Positions 18,276 through 26,411 of a stretch of 64,000 bases of DNA are shown piece by piece. Within the stretch, counting starts at the first letter, position 1. The number at the start of each line of letters is the position of its first letter. The notes below the pieces were generated by a model that saw only the letters and a program-made list of their open reading frames with translations, searched no databases and was not told where the DNA came from. Both the position numbers and the translations under genes were made by a program. The DNA comes from Streptomyces sp. HUAS ZL42 (GTDB lineage: Bacteria; Actinomycetota; Actinomycetes; Streptomycetales; Streptomycetaceae), in contig NZ_CP160403.1 in NCBI RefSeq assembly GCF_040782645.1, positions 2,356,001-2,420,000 on the forward strand. The letters run 5' to 3'.

Positions 18276-19559
18276 TTACGCGGCGCTGTCGGCGGTGCGG
18301 TGACCGCGCCGGCGGCCGGTGCGCCGCCCCCGCTCGCCGCCTTCGGATGCGGCGCGGACACCGGTGAGGGTGAAGGCCAGCGCTGCGGCGGCCACGATCG
18401 CGAGCAGGGCGAGGCCGGCCGCGTACGTCCCGTACTCCCCGTACAGCGAGCCCATCACCAGCGGGGGCAGGAAGCCGCCCAGGCCGCCCGCGGCGCCGAC
18501 GACTCCGGTGACCGAGCCGACCTGGTCGGCGGGCGTCCGCAGGGCCACCAGGGCGAAGGTCGCTCCGCTGCCCGCGCCGAGCGCGGCGGCCATGGCCAGG
18601 AAGGCGATGGTGCCCACCGGTGCCAGGGACGGGGTGAACGACTGGGTCACCGCTCCGGCCACGACCACGGCCAGCGACCCGGCCAGCACCCGGACCGGGC
18701 CCAGCCGGTCGGACAGCCAGCCGCCGATCGGGCGCATCGCCACCGCCAGCAGCACGAAGCCGGCCATGCGGTTCGCGGCGTCGGCCTGGGTGAGCCCGTA
18801 GCCGGTCTTGAGGTAGGTGGGCAGGTAGACGGAGAAGGCGACGTAGCCACCGAACGCGACCGCGTACAGTGCGGCTGCCTGCCAGGTGATGCGCAGCCGG
18901 GCGGTGGCGGCCAGTCGGCGGGCCAGCGGCTCGGTCGGCACGCTGCGGCCGGGTGCGTCGCGCAGCAGCAGTGCGGCCGCCACGGCGTAGACGGCCAGTG
19001 CCGCCGCGGTGATCAGGAAGGGGGTGGACATGCTGTTCGCGTCGACCAGCTTCACGGTGGTCAGGGCGCTGATGGCGGTGCCGCCCATGCCGGCGCCGAA
19101 CACGCCGATGGCGAGTCCTCGGCGCTCCGGCGGGAACCAGGCGTTGACGAGGGGCACGCCGACGGCGAACGCGGTGCCGCCGATACCGAGGAAGAACCCG
19201 CCCACCAGCAGGGCGACGAGCGAGGAATGCCCTGCCAGGCCGAGGTAGAGCACCGGCACGATGGTGGCCGCCGACACGAGCGGGAACATCACCCGGCCGC
19301 CGAACCGGTCGGTCAGCGCGCCCACCGGGATCCGGCCCAGCGAGCCCACCACGACCGGCACCGCCACCAGCAGGGACTGCTCGAACGACGACAGGTCGAG
19401 GCTGTCCTTGAACCGGGGGCCGAGCGGGCTGAGCAGCGCCCACGCCCAGAAGTTCACGGCGAAACCGACCGTGGCCAGGGCCAGCATCAGCCACGCCCGG
19501 CCGGGCACCGGTGCGCCCGACGGTGAGCTGTCGCTCTTCGACTTCAACGGCTGGACCAT
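18276..19559 (-). CDS. narK: Nitrate/nitrite transporter (NarK family MFS)
   Basis: About 427 aa, 12 predicted membrane helices. NarK/NNP signatures: the first helix region NFWAWALLSPLG, GRIPVGALTDRFGGR after helix 2-3, and the glycine-rich nitrate signatures GVFGAGMGGTAISA and GVVGAAGGLGGFLPP. It would import nitrate and/or export nitrite for the nearby reductases. ATG at 19559 has an AAAGGGA ribosome site 8 nt upstream; the ATG at 19580 has none. Divergent from a PPOX gene across two predicted OsdR-type boxes. Confidence 0.94.
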   Translation of the reverse strand: MVQPLKSKSDSSPSGAPVPGRAWLMLALATVGFAVNFWAWALLSPLGPRFKDSLDLSSFEQSLLVAVPVVVGSLGRIPVGALTDRFGGRVMFPLVSAATIVPVLYLGLAGHSSLVALLVGGFFLGIGGTAFAVGVPLVNAWFPPERRGLAIGVFGAGMGGTAISALTTVKLVDANSMSTPFLITAAALAVYAVAAALLLRDAPGRSVPTEPLARRLAATARLRITWQAAALYAVAFGGYVAFSVYLPTYLKTGYGLTQADAANRMAGFVLLAVAMRPIGGWLSDRLGPVRVLAGSLAVVVAGAVTQSFTPSLAPVGTIAFLAMAAALGAGSGATFALVALRTPADQVGSVTGVVGAAGGLGGFLPPLVMGSLYGEYGTYAAGLALLAIVAAAALAFTLTGVRAASEGGERGRRTGRRRGHRTADSAA

Positions 19560-19681
19560 GTTGTCCGTCCCTTTCTCCATGGTGGTACTGCGCCACCGGG
19601 ATCACGCGCGCACCACGGGCCCCTTGCCTGCGAAGCGGCGTCCCGTCCACCACTGTCCGCATGGGGACTCACCGAAGGCAT

Positions 19682-19695
19682 GGGCCGTCGGTCCC
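19682..19695. promoter_or_regulatory. Predicted OsdR/DevR-type box (narK side)
   Basis: GGGCCGTCGGTCCC, matching GGGNC-N4-GNCCC, 123 nt before the narK start codon, in the divergent narK/PPOX promoter region. Confidence 0.6.
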
Positions 19696-19736
19696 TGTCG
19701 GCGGACAGACGGTCCTCGGGTCGGGCCGAGGGGCTA

Positions 19737-19750
19737 GGGCCGGTCGGCCC
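19737..19750. promoter_or_regulatory. Predicted OsdR/DevR-type box (PPOX side)
   Basis: GGGCCGGTCGGCCC, within the symmetric TAGGGCC-GGTC-GGCCCTA, 36 nt before the PPOX start codon. The same 14-mer occurs before the response regulator gene (40124-40137). Confidence 0.65.
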
Positions 19751-19785
19751 TACCCGCTCGCAGCGACCGCGGGGACGATGGACCG

Positions 19786-20208
19786 ATGTTCCAGAACGAC
19801 GCCTTTCGCGCACTCGACCGGCAGGAGTGCCTGCGCCTGCTCACGAAGGTGCCGGTCGGCCGCGTGGTCTACACCAGGCAGGCTCTGCCCGCGGTCCTTC
19901 CCATCAACTTCTCCCTGGACTCGGACGCCTCCATCCTGCTGCGTACCTCGCAGGGCTCGGATCTGGTCCGCGCAATCGACGGCGTCGTGGTCGCCTTCGA
20001 GGCGGACGAGTTCGACGCGGCGACCCGGTCCGGCTGGAGCGTGGTCGTCACCGGACGGGCCACCGTGGTGACCGATCCCGCGGAGCACGAGCGCCTGCTG
20101 CAGGCCGGCCCCACTTCCTGGATGCCCCTGCGGGAGTCCGTGTTCGTGCGCATCGAATCCGAGATGGCCACCGGGCGCGAGCTCAGGGGCGTGACCGTCG
20201 CGCAGTGA
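19786..20208 (+). CDS. Pyridoxamine 5'-phosphate oxidase (PPOX) family flavin/F420-binding protein, copy 1
   Basis: 140 aa split-barrel protein. It starts MFQNDAFRALDRQECLRLL and contains VGRVVYTRQALPAVLPINFSL, GVVVAFEADEFDA, SGWSVVVTGRATVV and VFVRIESEMATGREL, the common pattern of small PPOX proteins in actinobacterial stress clusters. Cofactor (FMN or F420) and substrate are not readable. A close relative is encoded at 51164-51604. ATG at 19786. Confidence 0.88.
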   Translation: MFQNDAFRALDRQECLRLLTKVPVGRVVYTRQALPAVLPINFSLDSDASILLRTSQGSDLVRAIDGVVVAFEADEFDAATRSGWSVVVTGRATVVTDPAEHERLLQAGPTSWMPLRESVFVRIESEMATGRELRGVTVAQ

Positions 20209-20231
20209 CGCGGCGCGCCGACGGCGCGACG

Positions 20232-21215
20232 TCAGGCCGTCGTCTCCCCGAGGTGTACGGGCGCACGAGGCGTCCGCCCTCCCTCCGGGCCGTATCCGAA
20301 GCGGATCAGCAACTGCGGGCAGCACCGCCGCCGTGCTCCGGCCATCGCCGCCCTCAGGTCGGGCCACTCCATCGCCTGGTGCAGCATCGACGTGCGCACG
20401 CCGCGCCGGGTCGCCGTGAGCAGCACGCGCTCCAGGGCCTGGCCCGCCCGCAGCCAGTCCTCCCGCCGGTCGCGGCACGTCCACAGCAGGGCCACCTGGG
20501 CGTGGCGTTCGAAACGCAGCGCGGGCGGCAGCAGTGCGGGCAGCGCGCCGGTGAAGTCCCGTACCGGCATCCGCCCGGACGCGTCCCGCGGGCCCAGGGC
20601 CGCTACGGGGATGCCGTAGGCGGCGCCCGTTCCCGGGGGTGTGACCCACGTGCGCGCCTCGGCCGTGCGGGCCGGGTGAAGGGCGTTGCGCGCCTCCGCT
20701 GCCCGGGTCAGGCACAGCAGGCGCCGGGTCCCCGGGATGCCGGGCACGTCCAGGTGGGCGCCCTCGGCCCGCGCGGAGTTGATCATCTCGGCCACGATCG
20801 GGTCCGGAACCGGGCGGCCGGTGAACGGCATCCGGCTCGTGTGGCGGCGCTCGACGGCCTCGTACAGGTGGCTCAGGGGCGGCTGCACGTCCGGGGTGGG
20901 ACGGGTCAGTCGCACCGTGGCCAGCAGGTCCGGATCGTCGGCGGCGGTGACCGGCCGGACGAGGGGATCCCAGCCCAGATGCGCCGCGGCCACGCGGAGG
21001 TTGAAGACGGCCGCACCCACGGACAGATGCTGGGCGCGCAGTTCGGGATCGGCCATCGGCAGCGGCCGCCGCCGGTCGACACGGACCTCGATCGACCCGC
21101 TGTAGGGGTTCAGGCCGAAGCGCCAGGGCTGTGTGTTGTGGATCGACGGGGCCGCCACGGCGGCCGCCAGGAGCGACTCCACGGTGGCTGCGTCCAGGAG
21201 GGCTTGAGCGGGCAT
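20232..21215 (-). CDS. Acg-family FMN-binding nitroreductase-like oxidoreductase, copy 1
   Basis: 327 aa with two nitroreductase-like halves, as in mycobacterial Acg/Rv2032. The N-terminal signature AAAVAAPSIHNTQPWRFG and the central RRHTSRMPFTGRPVPDPI are diagnostic; the C-terminal half has AGQALERVLLTATRRGVRTS and PQLLIRFGYGPEG. Acg proteins bind FMN and are induced by hypoxia and NO in mycobacteria; the substrate is unknown. Last gene of the radical SAM-nirK-CopD-like-acg series (minus strand), 37 nt after the preceding gene. Confidence 0.9.
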   Translation of the reverse strand: MPAQALLDAATVESLLAAAVAAPSIHNTQPWRFGLNPYSGSIEVRVDRRRPLPMADPELRAQHLSVGAAVFNLRVAAAHLGWDPLVRPVTAADDPDLLATVRLTRPTPDVQPPLSHLYEAVERRHTSRMPFTGRPVPDPIVAEMINSARAEGAHLDVPGIPGTRRLLCLTRAAEARNALHPARTAEARTWVTPPGTGAAYGIPVAALGPRDASGRMPVRDFTGALPALLPPALRFERHAQVALLWTCRDRREDWLRAGQALERVLLTATRRGVRTSMLHQAMEWPDLRAAMAGARRRCCPQLLIRFGYGPEGGRTPRAPVHLGETTA

Positions 21216-21252
21216 GGTGCCTTCTCTTCCTGTTTGCGTCGTGGCCGCGCCG

Positions 21253-21699
21253 TCACGTGGCGGGCAGAGCCGTGGCCAGCAGGACGACGCCGAGTGAGCC
21301 GACGAGGGAGACGACGGCCAGGGCCCGGGCCAGGTCGGCGCGCCCCTTCGCGTGGGCGATGCCGTGTCCGGCCGCGGCGAGCATCACCACCACGAAGAGC
21401 GCGAGTTTGGCTGCCAGGGTGCGGCCGTAGCCGGGTTCGGCGAGGGAGGCCCAGGTGACTCCCCTGTGCCAGGCCATGGCGCAGCCGGTGGCCAGCTGCA
21501 CGGGCAGGAACACCGCTCCGGTCAGCATCCCGAACCGGCGGCCGGCCGCGGCGGTGAAGTCGTCCTTGACCTCCGGGGCGAGCAGACGGCGGGCCAGCGG
21601 CAGGATCACCAGGGAGAGGGCCAGTTGGCCGCCGACCCACAGGGCGGCACCGGCCACATGCGCGAACCGCACCAGGGACCACAGGCCGACGGTGTCCAT
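21253..21699 (-). CDS. Small four-helix membrane protein, CopD-like
   Basis: 148 aa with four predicted membrane helices. FAHVAGAALWVGGQLALSLV in helix 1 and KLALFVVVMLAAAGHGIAHA with two His resemble CopD or YtfI-type heme/copper membrane proteins. Its ATG shares one base with the nirK stop (TGATG), so it is translationally coupled to the copper nitrite reductase. A role in copper delivery or as a quinol-linked cytochrome feeding NirK is inference. Confidence 0.7.
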   Translation of the reverse strand: MDTVGLWSLVRFAHVAGAALWVGGQLALSLVILPLARRLLAPEVKDDFTAAAGRRFGMLTGAVFLPVQLATGCAMAWHRGVTWASLAEPGYGRTLAAKLALFVVVMLAAAGHGIAHAKGRADLARALAVVSLVGSLGVVLLATALPAT

Positions 21700-24317
21700 C
21701 AGCGGCTCACCTCCACCATGCCGTGCGCGCCGGCTTCGGCGTGGCGCATGTCGTGGTCGACGAACGCGTAGTGGCCGGCCTGGGGGAACGTCGTCTCCAC
21801 GAAGCCGCCCTGCGCCGCGGCCAGGTCCAGCACCTGCGCGCCGCCCGCCTGGTCCGGCTGGAGCAGGTAGGCGCCCTCCTTGTACACGGTGTCGAAGACG
21901 GTGCCGACCATGTGGAAGGCGATGCCGTCGCTCGGTCCGGCGGCGACCACCCAGAAGCGGGCCCGATCGCCGGCCTTCACCTTCAGCGGCTGTTTGGCGT
22001 ACTGGTCGGCGACGCCGTTGAACACCCAGGCGTCCGGGGTGTTCTGACGCATCTTCGCCACCTGGGCGGTACTGCCGGGTGTGCCGAGGTAGAGCTCGGA
22101 GGAGACCAGCACGTATTCGTGGTCGGCCTTCTCCAGGCCGGGCGGGTCGATGATCACTGCGCCGTACATGCCGTTGCCGATGTGCTGGAGCATGGGCGCG
22201 GTGCTGCAGTGATACAGCCAGGCCCCGGCCTTCTCGGCGCGGAACCGGTAGACCAGGCGCTCACCGGGCTGGATGGTGCGCATCGGCACGTCCGGGGCGA
22301 GGGAGCCGGCGTGGAAGTCGATGCCGTGGCCCATGCCTTCGTCGTCGTTGGCGAGCGTGACCTCGAAGGTGTCGCCGACCTTGCCGTGCAGGGTGGGGCC
22401 CGGTGCCGAGCCGCCGAAGGTCCACATCTGCTGCTGCACGCCCGGAGCCACCTCGACCGTGGTGTGCGCGGCGTGCAGTTCGACTTTGTGGACGGTTCCG
22501 CCGGGCGCGGGGGCCAGGTCGGCTCCGCGTGCCTGCCAGCCGGTGGAGAAGTCGGCGGAGAGGTCCGGGCCGCCGTCGGCGGCGGCGGCCGAGGTGTGCC
22601 CCTTGTGTTCGCCGCTGTCCGTGGCCGTGTCTTCTTTCACGACGATGTCCATGGTCATCCCGGCCGCCCGGTGGCCCGGCAGGGTGCACCACGCCTGGCG
22701 GTTCCCCGTGACCTGCCCGAGGTCGAGTACGCGGGTGCCGCCCTTGGCGAGCATCGGGGTGGCGGGACCGTCCTCGATCTTGAGGTCGTGGCGCTGGGCG
22801 TCGGTGTTGGTGACCTTCAGCCGCAGTACGGTGCCCGCCGCGACCTCGACGCGGGCCGGCCGGATACGCATGTCGGCCAGGGTGACGGCGACCGTGCGGG
22901 TGGTCCCGGCGCCCGCACCCGACGTCCCGGCGGCGCTCGTCCCGCCGCCCGTGTCCCCGCCGCTGTTGGCCACGAGCACGGCCAGCACGGTCAGTACGGC
23001 GCCGGCGACCGTGCCCCACAGGGCGGGCCGCCGTGACACGCCGGCCCGGTCCGTGTTCTGGAGGAGACCCCGTCCGCCGCGGACCAGCACACGCACTGCC
23101 AGGGCGAGGAACACGGCCCCGGCCGCCCCGGCCATCAGCATGCCCGCCGTGCCCGGGGGCCCGGGCAGCGGAAGCGCGAGCAGCGCCACGCCGAGGTTGA
23201 GCACGACGAGCCGCGCGGCCCAGCCCCGCTCGAGTACCGCCCGTAGCGCGGCCCTTTCCTTGGGACCGCTCGTCAGGACGATGGGCAGCAGATAGGTGAG
23301 GGCCCCGATGAGGACCTGCGCGACCAGGCCGACGAGCAGCACCGGAAGCAGGGACCCGATGTCGTCCCGCAGCTCGGCCGGCGGCCGTACGACCAGGAGC
23401 ACCAGGTCCGTCACCACGCCGACGACCAGCCATCCCCCGGCGGCGGCCAGCATCCACGCGGCGGCCGCCGAGATCGCGGGCCGCCGGCGCACCGTACGGG
23501 CGAACAGCTGCGCGGCGACGGCGACGCCCACCGCGTAGAGGGCGACTCCGAGGACGGCGGCGGAGCGCCGTCCGGCCGACAGGCCGGCGACGGTGATCAG
23601 CAACCCGCCCCCGGTCAGGGCCAGCACCCGGCGCGCCAGCCGGGTGGTGCGTTCGGCCATGCGGACGCCCAGGACGGTGGGCCAGAGCATGAACAGCGTG
23701 CCCAGCACGGGCAGTCCGATCCAGCCGAGGAGGGTGACATGCACATGGGCCAACTTCAGCCCGGTGTAGTGCTGCGGGCCGGCCTGGCCGGTGGCCAGCA
23801 ACCAGCCCAGCACCGCGCCGACGATCAGTGCCGCCGCTGCGGCCCGGTAGTAGTCGGCGATCGGGGCGAGCCGTCCGCCCAGCGCGCCCCGGCCCATCCG
23901 GACCAGCACCACCAGGTGCGCTCCTACCGCGGCGATCAGCAGGGCGCACCCGGCACCGGTCAGCACGGGCAGGTCGGCCCACACGCCGGCGAGGACGCCC
24001 GCGGCCCCGGCGTTGACGCCCGCCAGCCGGGCGTTGCTCCACCGCCGGTCGGGCTGCGGGGCGTGCAGCATGGCGACGGCGAAGTGCTCGCTCCACACCA
24101 CGATCGCGGTGGTGGCGGCGCCGAGCAGGAACAGGTGGATCGCCAGCCAGCGGGCAACCGGCAACGTCTGCTGCGCGCTCGCCGCCAGCAGCGCGAGCAC
24201 TGCCCAGGCCGCGACCACGACATGGGCGGCCAGGTGCCGGCTGCGCAGTCCGGACGCCTTGAACCTGCTGGGCGGGCGACCACCGCCACCGGCCGGGTCA
24301 TCGTTCTTGCTGTACAC
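21699..24317 (-). CDS. nirK: Three-part membrane-anchored copper nitrite reductase (NirK fusion)
   Basis: 872 aa. Residues 1-470: about 12 membrane helices with His-rich motifs (KLAHVHVTLLGWIG), resembling heme-copper-oxidase-type membrane domains. About 480-600: a blue-copper (cupredoxin) domain with Cys544, His549 and Met554 in WCTLPGHRAAGM. About 630-872: NirK with the type-1 copper ligands His664, Cys704, His712 and Met717, type-2 ligands His669, His703 and His855, and catalytic Asp667 and His802 (AFHMVGTVFD, as in AniA-like class II enzymes). It reduces nitrite to NO outside the membrane. GTG 24317 with AAGGAG lies inside the end of the radical SAM gene; longer in-frame starts lack such support. 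Confidence 0.92.
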   Translation of the reverse strand: MYSKNDDPAGGGGRPPSRFKASGLRSRHLAAHVVVAAWAVLALLAASAQQTLPVARWLAIHLFLLGAATTAIVVWSEHFAVAMLHAPQPDRRWSNARLAGVNAGAAGVLAGVWADLPVLTGAGCALLIAAVGAHLVVLVRMGRGALGGRLAPIADYYRAAAAALIVGAVLGWLLATGQAGPQHYTGLKLAHVHVTLLGWIGLPVLGTLFMLWPTVLGVRMAERTTRLARRVLALTGGGLLITVAGLSAGRRSAAVLGVALYAVGVAVAAQLFARTVRRRPAISAAAAWMLAAAGGWLVVGVVTDLVLLVVRPPAELRDDIGSLLPVLLVGLVAQVLIGALTYLLPIVLTSGPKERAALRAVLERGWAARLVVLNLGVALLALPLPGPPGTAGMLMAGAAGAVFLALAVRVLVRGGRGLLQNTDRAGVSRRPALWGTVAGAVLTVLAVLVANSGGDTGGGTSAAGTSGAGAGTTRTVAVTLADMRIRPARVEVAAGTVLRLKVTNTDAQRHDLKIEDGPATPMLAKGGTRVLDLGQVTGNRQAWCTLPGHRAAGMTMDIVVKEDTATDSGEHKGHTSAAAADGGPDLSADFSTGWQARGADLAPAPGGTVHKVELHAAHTTVEVAPGVQQQMWTFGGSAPGPTLHGKVGDTFEVTLANDDEGMGHGIDFHAGSLAPDVPMRTIQPGERLVYRFRAEKAGAWLYHCSTAPMLQHIGNGMYGAVIIDPPGLEKADHEYVLVSSELYLGTPGSTAQVAKMRQNTPDAWVFNGVADQYAKQPLKVKAGDRARFWVVAAGPSDGIAFHMVGTVFDTVYKEGAYLLQPDQAGGAQVLDLAAAQGGFVETTFPQAGHYAFVDHDMRHAEAGAHGMVEVSR

Positions 24318-25560
24318 GGCGCTCCTTGCCACCCGGGGCGGCGGTCGAACCGGGTTCCGCCTCGGCGCCGCCGGACAGCAGCGCGGCCAGTTCCCGTCGG
24401 CGGGGGAAGGAACCGGGGACGTAACCGCACCAGGGCTCCTCGGCGTACGGGTCGCCGGTGAGGCCGTACGCCCTGGAGCGCGAGCCGCCGCAGACACGGC
24501 GGAACTCGCACGCCCCGCACCGGCCACCCAGCCGGTCGGCGTCCCGCAGCCCGGTGAACAGTTCCGAGGTGCGGTAGATCTCCGTCAGCGGTGTCTCACG
24601 AACGCTTCCGGCGCCCAGCGGCAGGAAGCCGCTGGGGTGCACGGTTCCGGTGTGGGAGACGAAGACGAAGCCGCGGCCCGCGTTCACGTCCAGCGGCGGT
24701 CGCCGCACCCGGCGCGCTCCGGCGTCCAGCCCCAGCTCGGTGGCCCGCTCGCGCAACTCCCGGTACAGCGGCCCGAGTCCGAGCACCGCCACGTGGTCGT
24801 CGCCGGTGGCGGCGAGGATCTGGCGCTGCAGCGCGACGCGCCGGAAGTGGTGTGCCTCGGTGGTCTTGGCCGGCACGGTCAGGCCGACGTCGTGGACGAA
24901 GTTGAGGACGTCCTCCACCTCGCCGGCGGTCAGTGCGCCGAGGCCGCGGCCGCGGCCGGTGGGGACCAGGAAGAAGGCGCTCCACAGCATCGCCCCGTGC
25001 TCGGCGACCAGGCGGACGATGTCGGGGAGGTCGTGCAGGTTGTGCCGGGCGACCGTGGTGTTGATCTGCACCTTCATGCCGAGGGCGCGAGCGGTGTCCC
25101 AGGCGTCCAGGGTCCACCGGAACACGCCGGGCACCCCGCGGAAGTCGTCGTGGATCTCGGCGGTGGAGCCGTCCAGGCTGAGCGAGAGGCCTACCGCGCC
25201 TGCCGCGTGCAGCTCCCGCAGCCGCTCCGCGGTGAGCGTCGGCGTACCGGACGGGGACACCGCGACCCGGACCCCGGCCTCCTTGCCGTGAGCGACGAGC
25301 TCGGTCAGGTCGGGGCGCTGGAAGGGGTCACCGCCGGTGATCACGAACAGTGGGGCGGGCTGCCCGAAGGCGGCCACCTGGTGCAGCAGGTCCTTCGCGG
25401 CGGCGGTGTCCAGCTCGCGCGGGTCGCGGTCGGGCACGGCCTCGGCACGGCAGTGCAGGCAGGCGAGCGGGCAGGCCCGGGTGGACTCCCAGATGACGAT
25501 GAACGGCCGCTCTGCCGCGTCGTGCCGCTGGCGGCGGATGGCATGCGCTGCGGCGCTCAT
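24298..25560 (-). CDS. Radical SAM/SPASM protein (TIGR04053-like, heme d1/heme pathway type)
   Basis: 420 aa. The AdoMet [4Fe-4S] motif Cys30-x3-Cys34-x2-Cys37 is in TRACPLACLHCRAEA; GGDPF follows. The C-terminal SPASM-type cysteines are CGACEFRRVCGGSRSRA and EPWCGYVPG. The overall pattern resembles NirJ/AhbC/AhbD-type heme-modifying enzymes. No cd1 nitrite reductase is present here, so heme d1 synthesis is not implied; a heme or peptide modification serving the coupled NirK is possible. It overlaps nirK by 20 nt. Confidence 0.88.
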   Translation of the reverse strand: MSAAAHAIRRQRHDAAERPFIVIWESTRACPLACLHCRAEAVPDRDPRELDTAAAKDLLHQVAAFGQPAPLFVITGGDPFQRPDLTELVAHGKEAGVRVAVSPSGTPTLTAERLRELHAAGAVGLSLSLDGSTAEIHDDFRGVPGVFRWTLDAWDTARALGMKVQINTTVARHNLHDLPDIVRLVAEHGAMLWSAFFLVPTGRGRGLGALTAGEVEDVLNFVHDVGLTVPAKTTEAHHFRRVALQRQILAATGDDHVAVLGLGPLYRELRERATELGLDAGARRVRRPPLDVNAGRGFVFVSHTGTVHPSGFLPLGAGSVRETPLTEIYRTSELFTGLRDADRLGGRCGACEFRRVCGGSRSRAYGLTGDPYAEEPWCGYVPGSFPRRRELAALLSGGAEAEPGSTAAPGGKERRVQQER

Positions 25561-25873
25561 CGCACGGCCCTGCCCAGCGCCCCGAGGGTGTGTCCGGCCG
25601 CCCTGGAGTCAGGGCAGACGAGGCGGGCGGCCGGACGGTGACCGGGCCGGACCGCGCGCGGCTCCCACCGCGAGCGACAGCGGCGGGGTCGGCCTTGAGG
25701 GCGGTCGACATGGTCGTGCACGGGATACCTCCGGATCGGTCGCCGTCAGCATCCACCGGCGGCGGTGGTCGGCGCGGCGGCCGATGGTCTTCTGGAACAG
25801 GGCCGACAGTCCCTCTTCTTGGACGGTCCCTCTTCTTGGACGGTCCCTCTTCTTGGACGGTCCCTCTTCTTGG
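25561..25873. other. Intergenic region before the radical SAM gene
   Basis: No convincing gene. It contains a pair of 10-bp inverted arms, TCCGGCCGCC and GGCGGCCGGA (about 25592-25640), enclosing a smaller hairpin CCCT/AGGG. Its far end holds the 17-bp tandem repeat described separately. Confidence 0.6.
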
Positions 25874-25875
25874 TC
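25809..25875. repeat. Four tandem 17-bp repeats
   Basis: Unit GTCCCTCTTCTTGGACG repeated four times without gaps (starts at 25809, 25826, 25843 and 25860); the first three are identical and the last ends GGTC. The junctions create GGACGGTCCC, resembling half sites of the GGGNC-N4-GNCCC boxes. The stop codon of the 167-codon gene lies in the last unit. The polypyrimidine/polypurine asymmetry (CTCTTCTT) is striking against the local background. Confidence 0.9.
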
Positions 25876-26374
25876 AGGAGCGGTTCGGCGAGCGGGGTGC
25901 CAGGGAGTCGGCGGTGGCCACCAGGGCGACACCCAGACCGGTCAGGGCGGCGCCCAGGCCCGTGACCAGGGTCGTGAGGTGCCATGCCTGGTAGGCGGAC
26001 ATCAGGGAGGCGCGCAGGGTCTGGCCCATGAACGCGGTCTGGCGCAGCTCGGAGAGCTTCTCGTCGTCGCCTCCGGCGGCGTGCAGCTCGGCGGTGATCT
26101 CGGCATAGGTGCGACCGCCGGTGGCATGGGCGAGGTTGCCCTTGATGAACTCGGCGTAGGCGTGCGCGTCGGGGCCGGTTTCCACACGCCGGCCGGCGTA
26201 GCAGGCGAGTTCGGCGGGCAGCCCCCGCTCGGGGAAGGTGATCTTCTGGGCGGCCAGCTCGGTGCGGATCTCCTTCCTGCCACTGCGACCGCGCCACAGC
26301 ATGACCGGCCCGGCGACTCCCAGGGCTGTTCCGACCGCCCCGAGCAGGGTGGCCCGGCGGTGCAATGCGTCCAT
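25874..26374 (-). CDS. Hypothetical protein with two membrane helices
   Basis: 166 aa from ATG 26374 (AAGGA 7 nt upstream; GTG at 26377 also possible). Helix near residues 8-28 (LLGAVGTALGVAGPVMLW), a cytosolic middle with KITFPERGLPAELACYAGRRV and AEFIKGNLAHATGGRTYAEI, then a second helix near 140-160 (LVTGLGAALTGLGVALVATA). No recognised domain. It sits 37 nt after the HHE-DUF2249 gene and before the radical SAM-nirK genes, so it may belong to nitrite metabolism. Confidence 0.75.
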   Translation of the reverse strand: MDALHRRATLLGAVGTALGVAGPVMLWRGRSGRKEIRTELAAQKITFPERGLPAELACYAGRRVETGPDAHAYAEFIKGNLAHATGGRTYAEITAELHAAGGDDEKLSELRQTAFMGQTLRASLMSAYQAWHLTTLVTGLGAALTGLGVALVATADSLAPRSPNRS

Positions 26375-26411
26375 CACGTTGTCCTTCTTTCCTCAAGTGC
26401 TCGCGGGGCGG

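Noticed and set aside
13656..19526. A 1956-codon plus-strand open frame opposite narG1, the hemerythrin gene and narK
   Set aside because: It is the antisense shadow of genes with clear catalytic motifs. Long stop-free antisense frames are expected at this GC content, and the translation is low-complexity and rich in Arg, Gly and Val with no family signature.
24298..25560. Assignment as NirJ for heme d1 synthesis
   Set aside because: No cd1 nitrite reductase or other heme d1 genes lie in the window; the coupled reductase is a copper enzyme.
25809..25875. CRISPR array
   Set aside because: The 17-bp units are contiguous with no spacers and no cas genes nearby.
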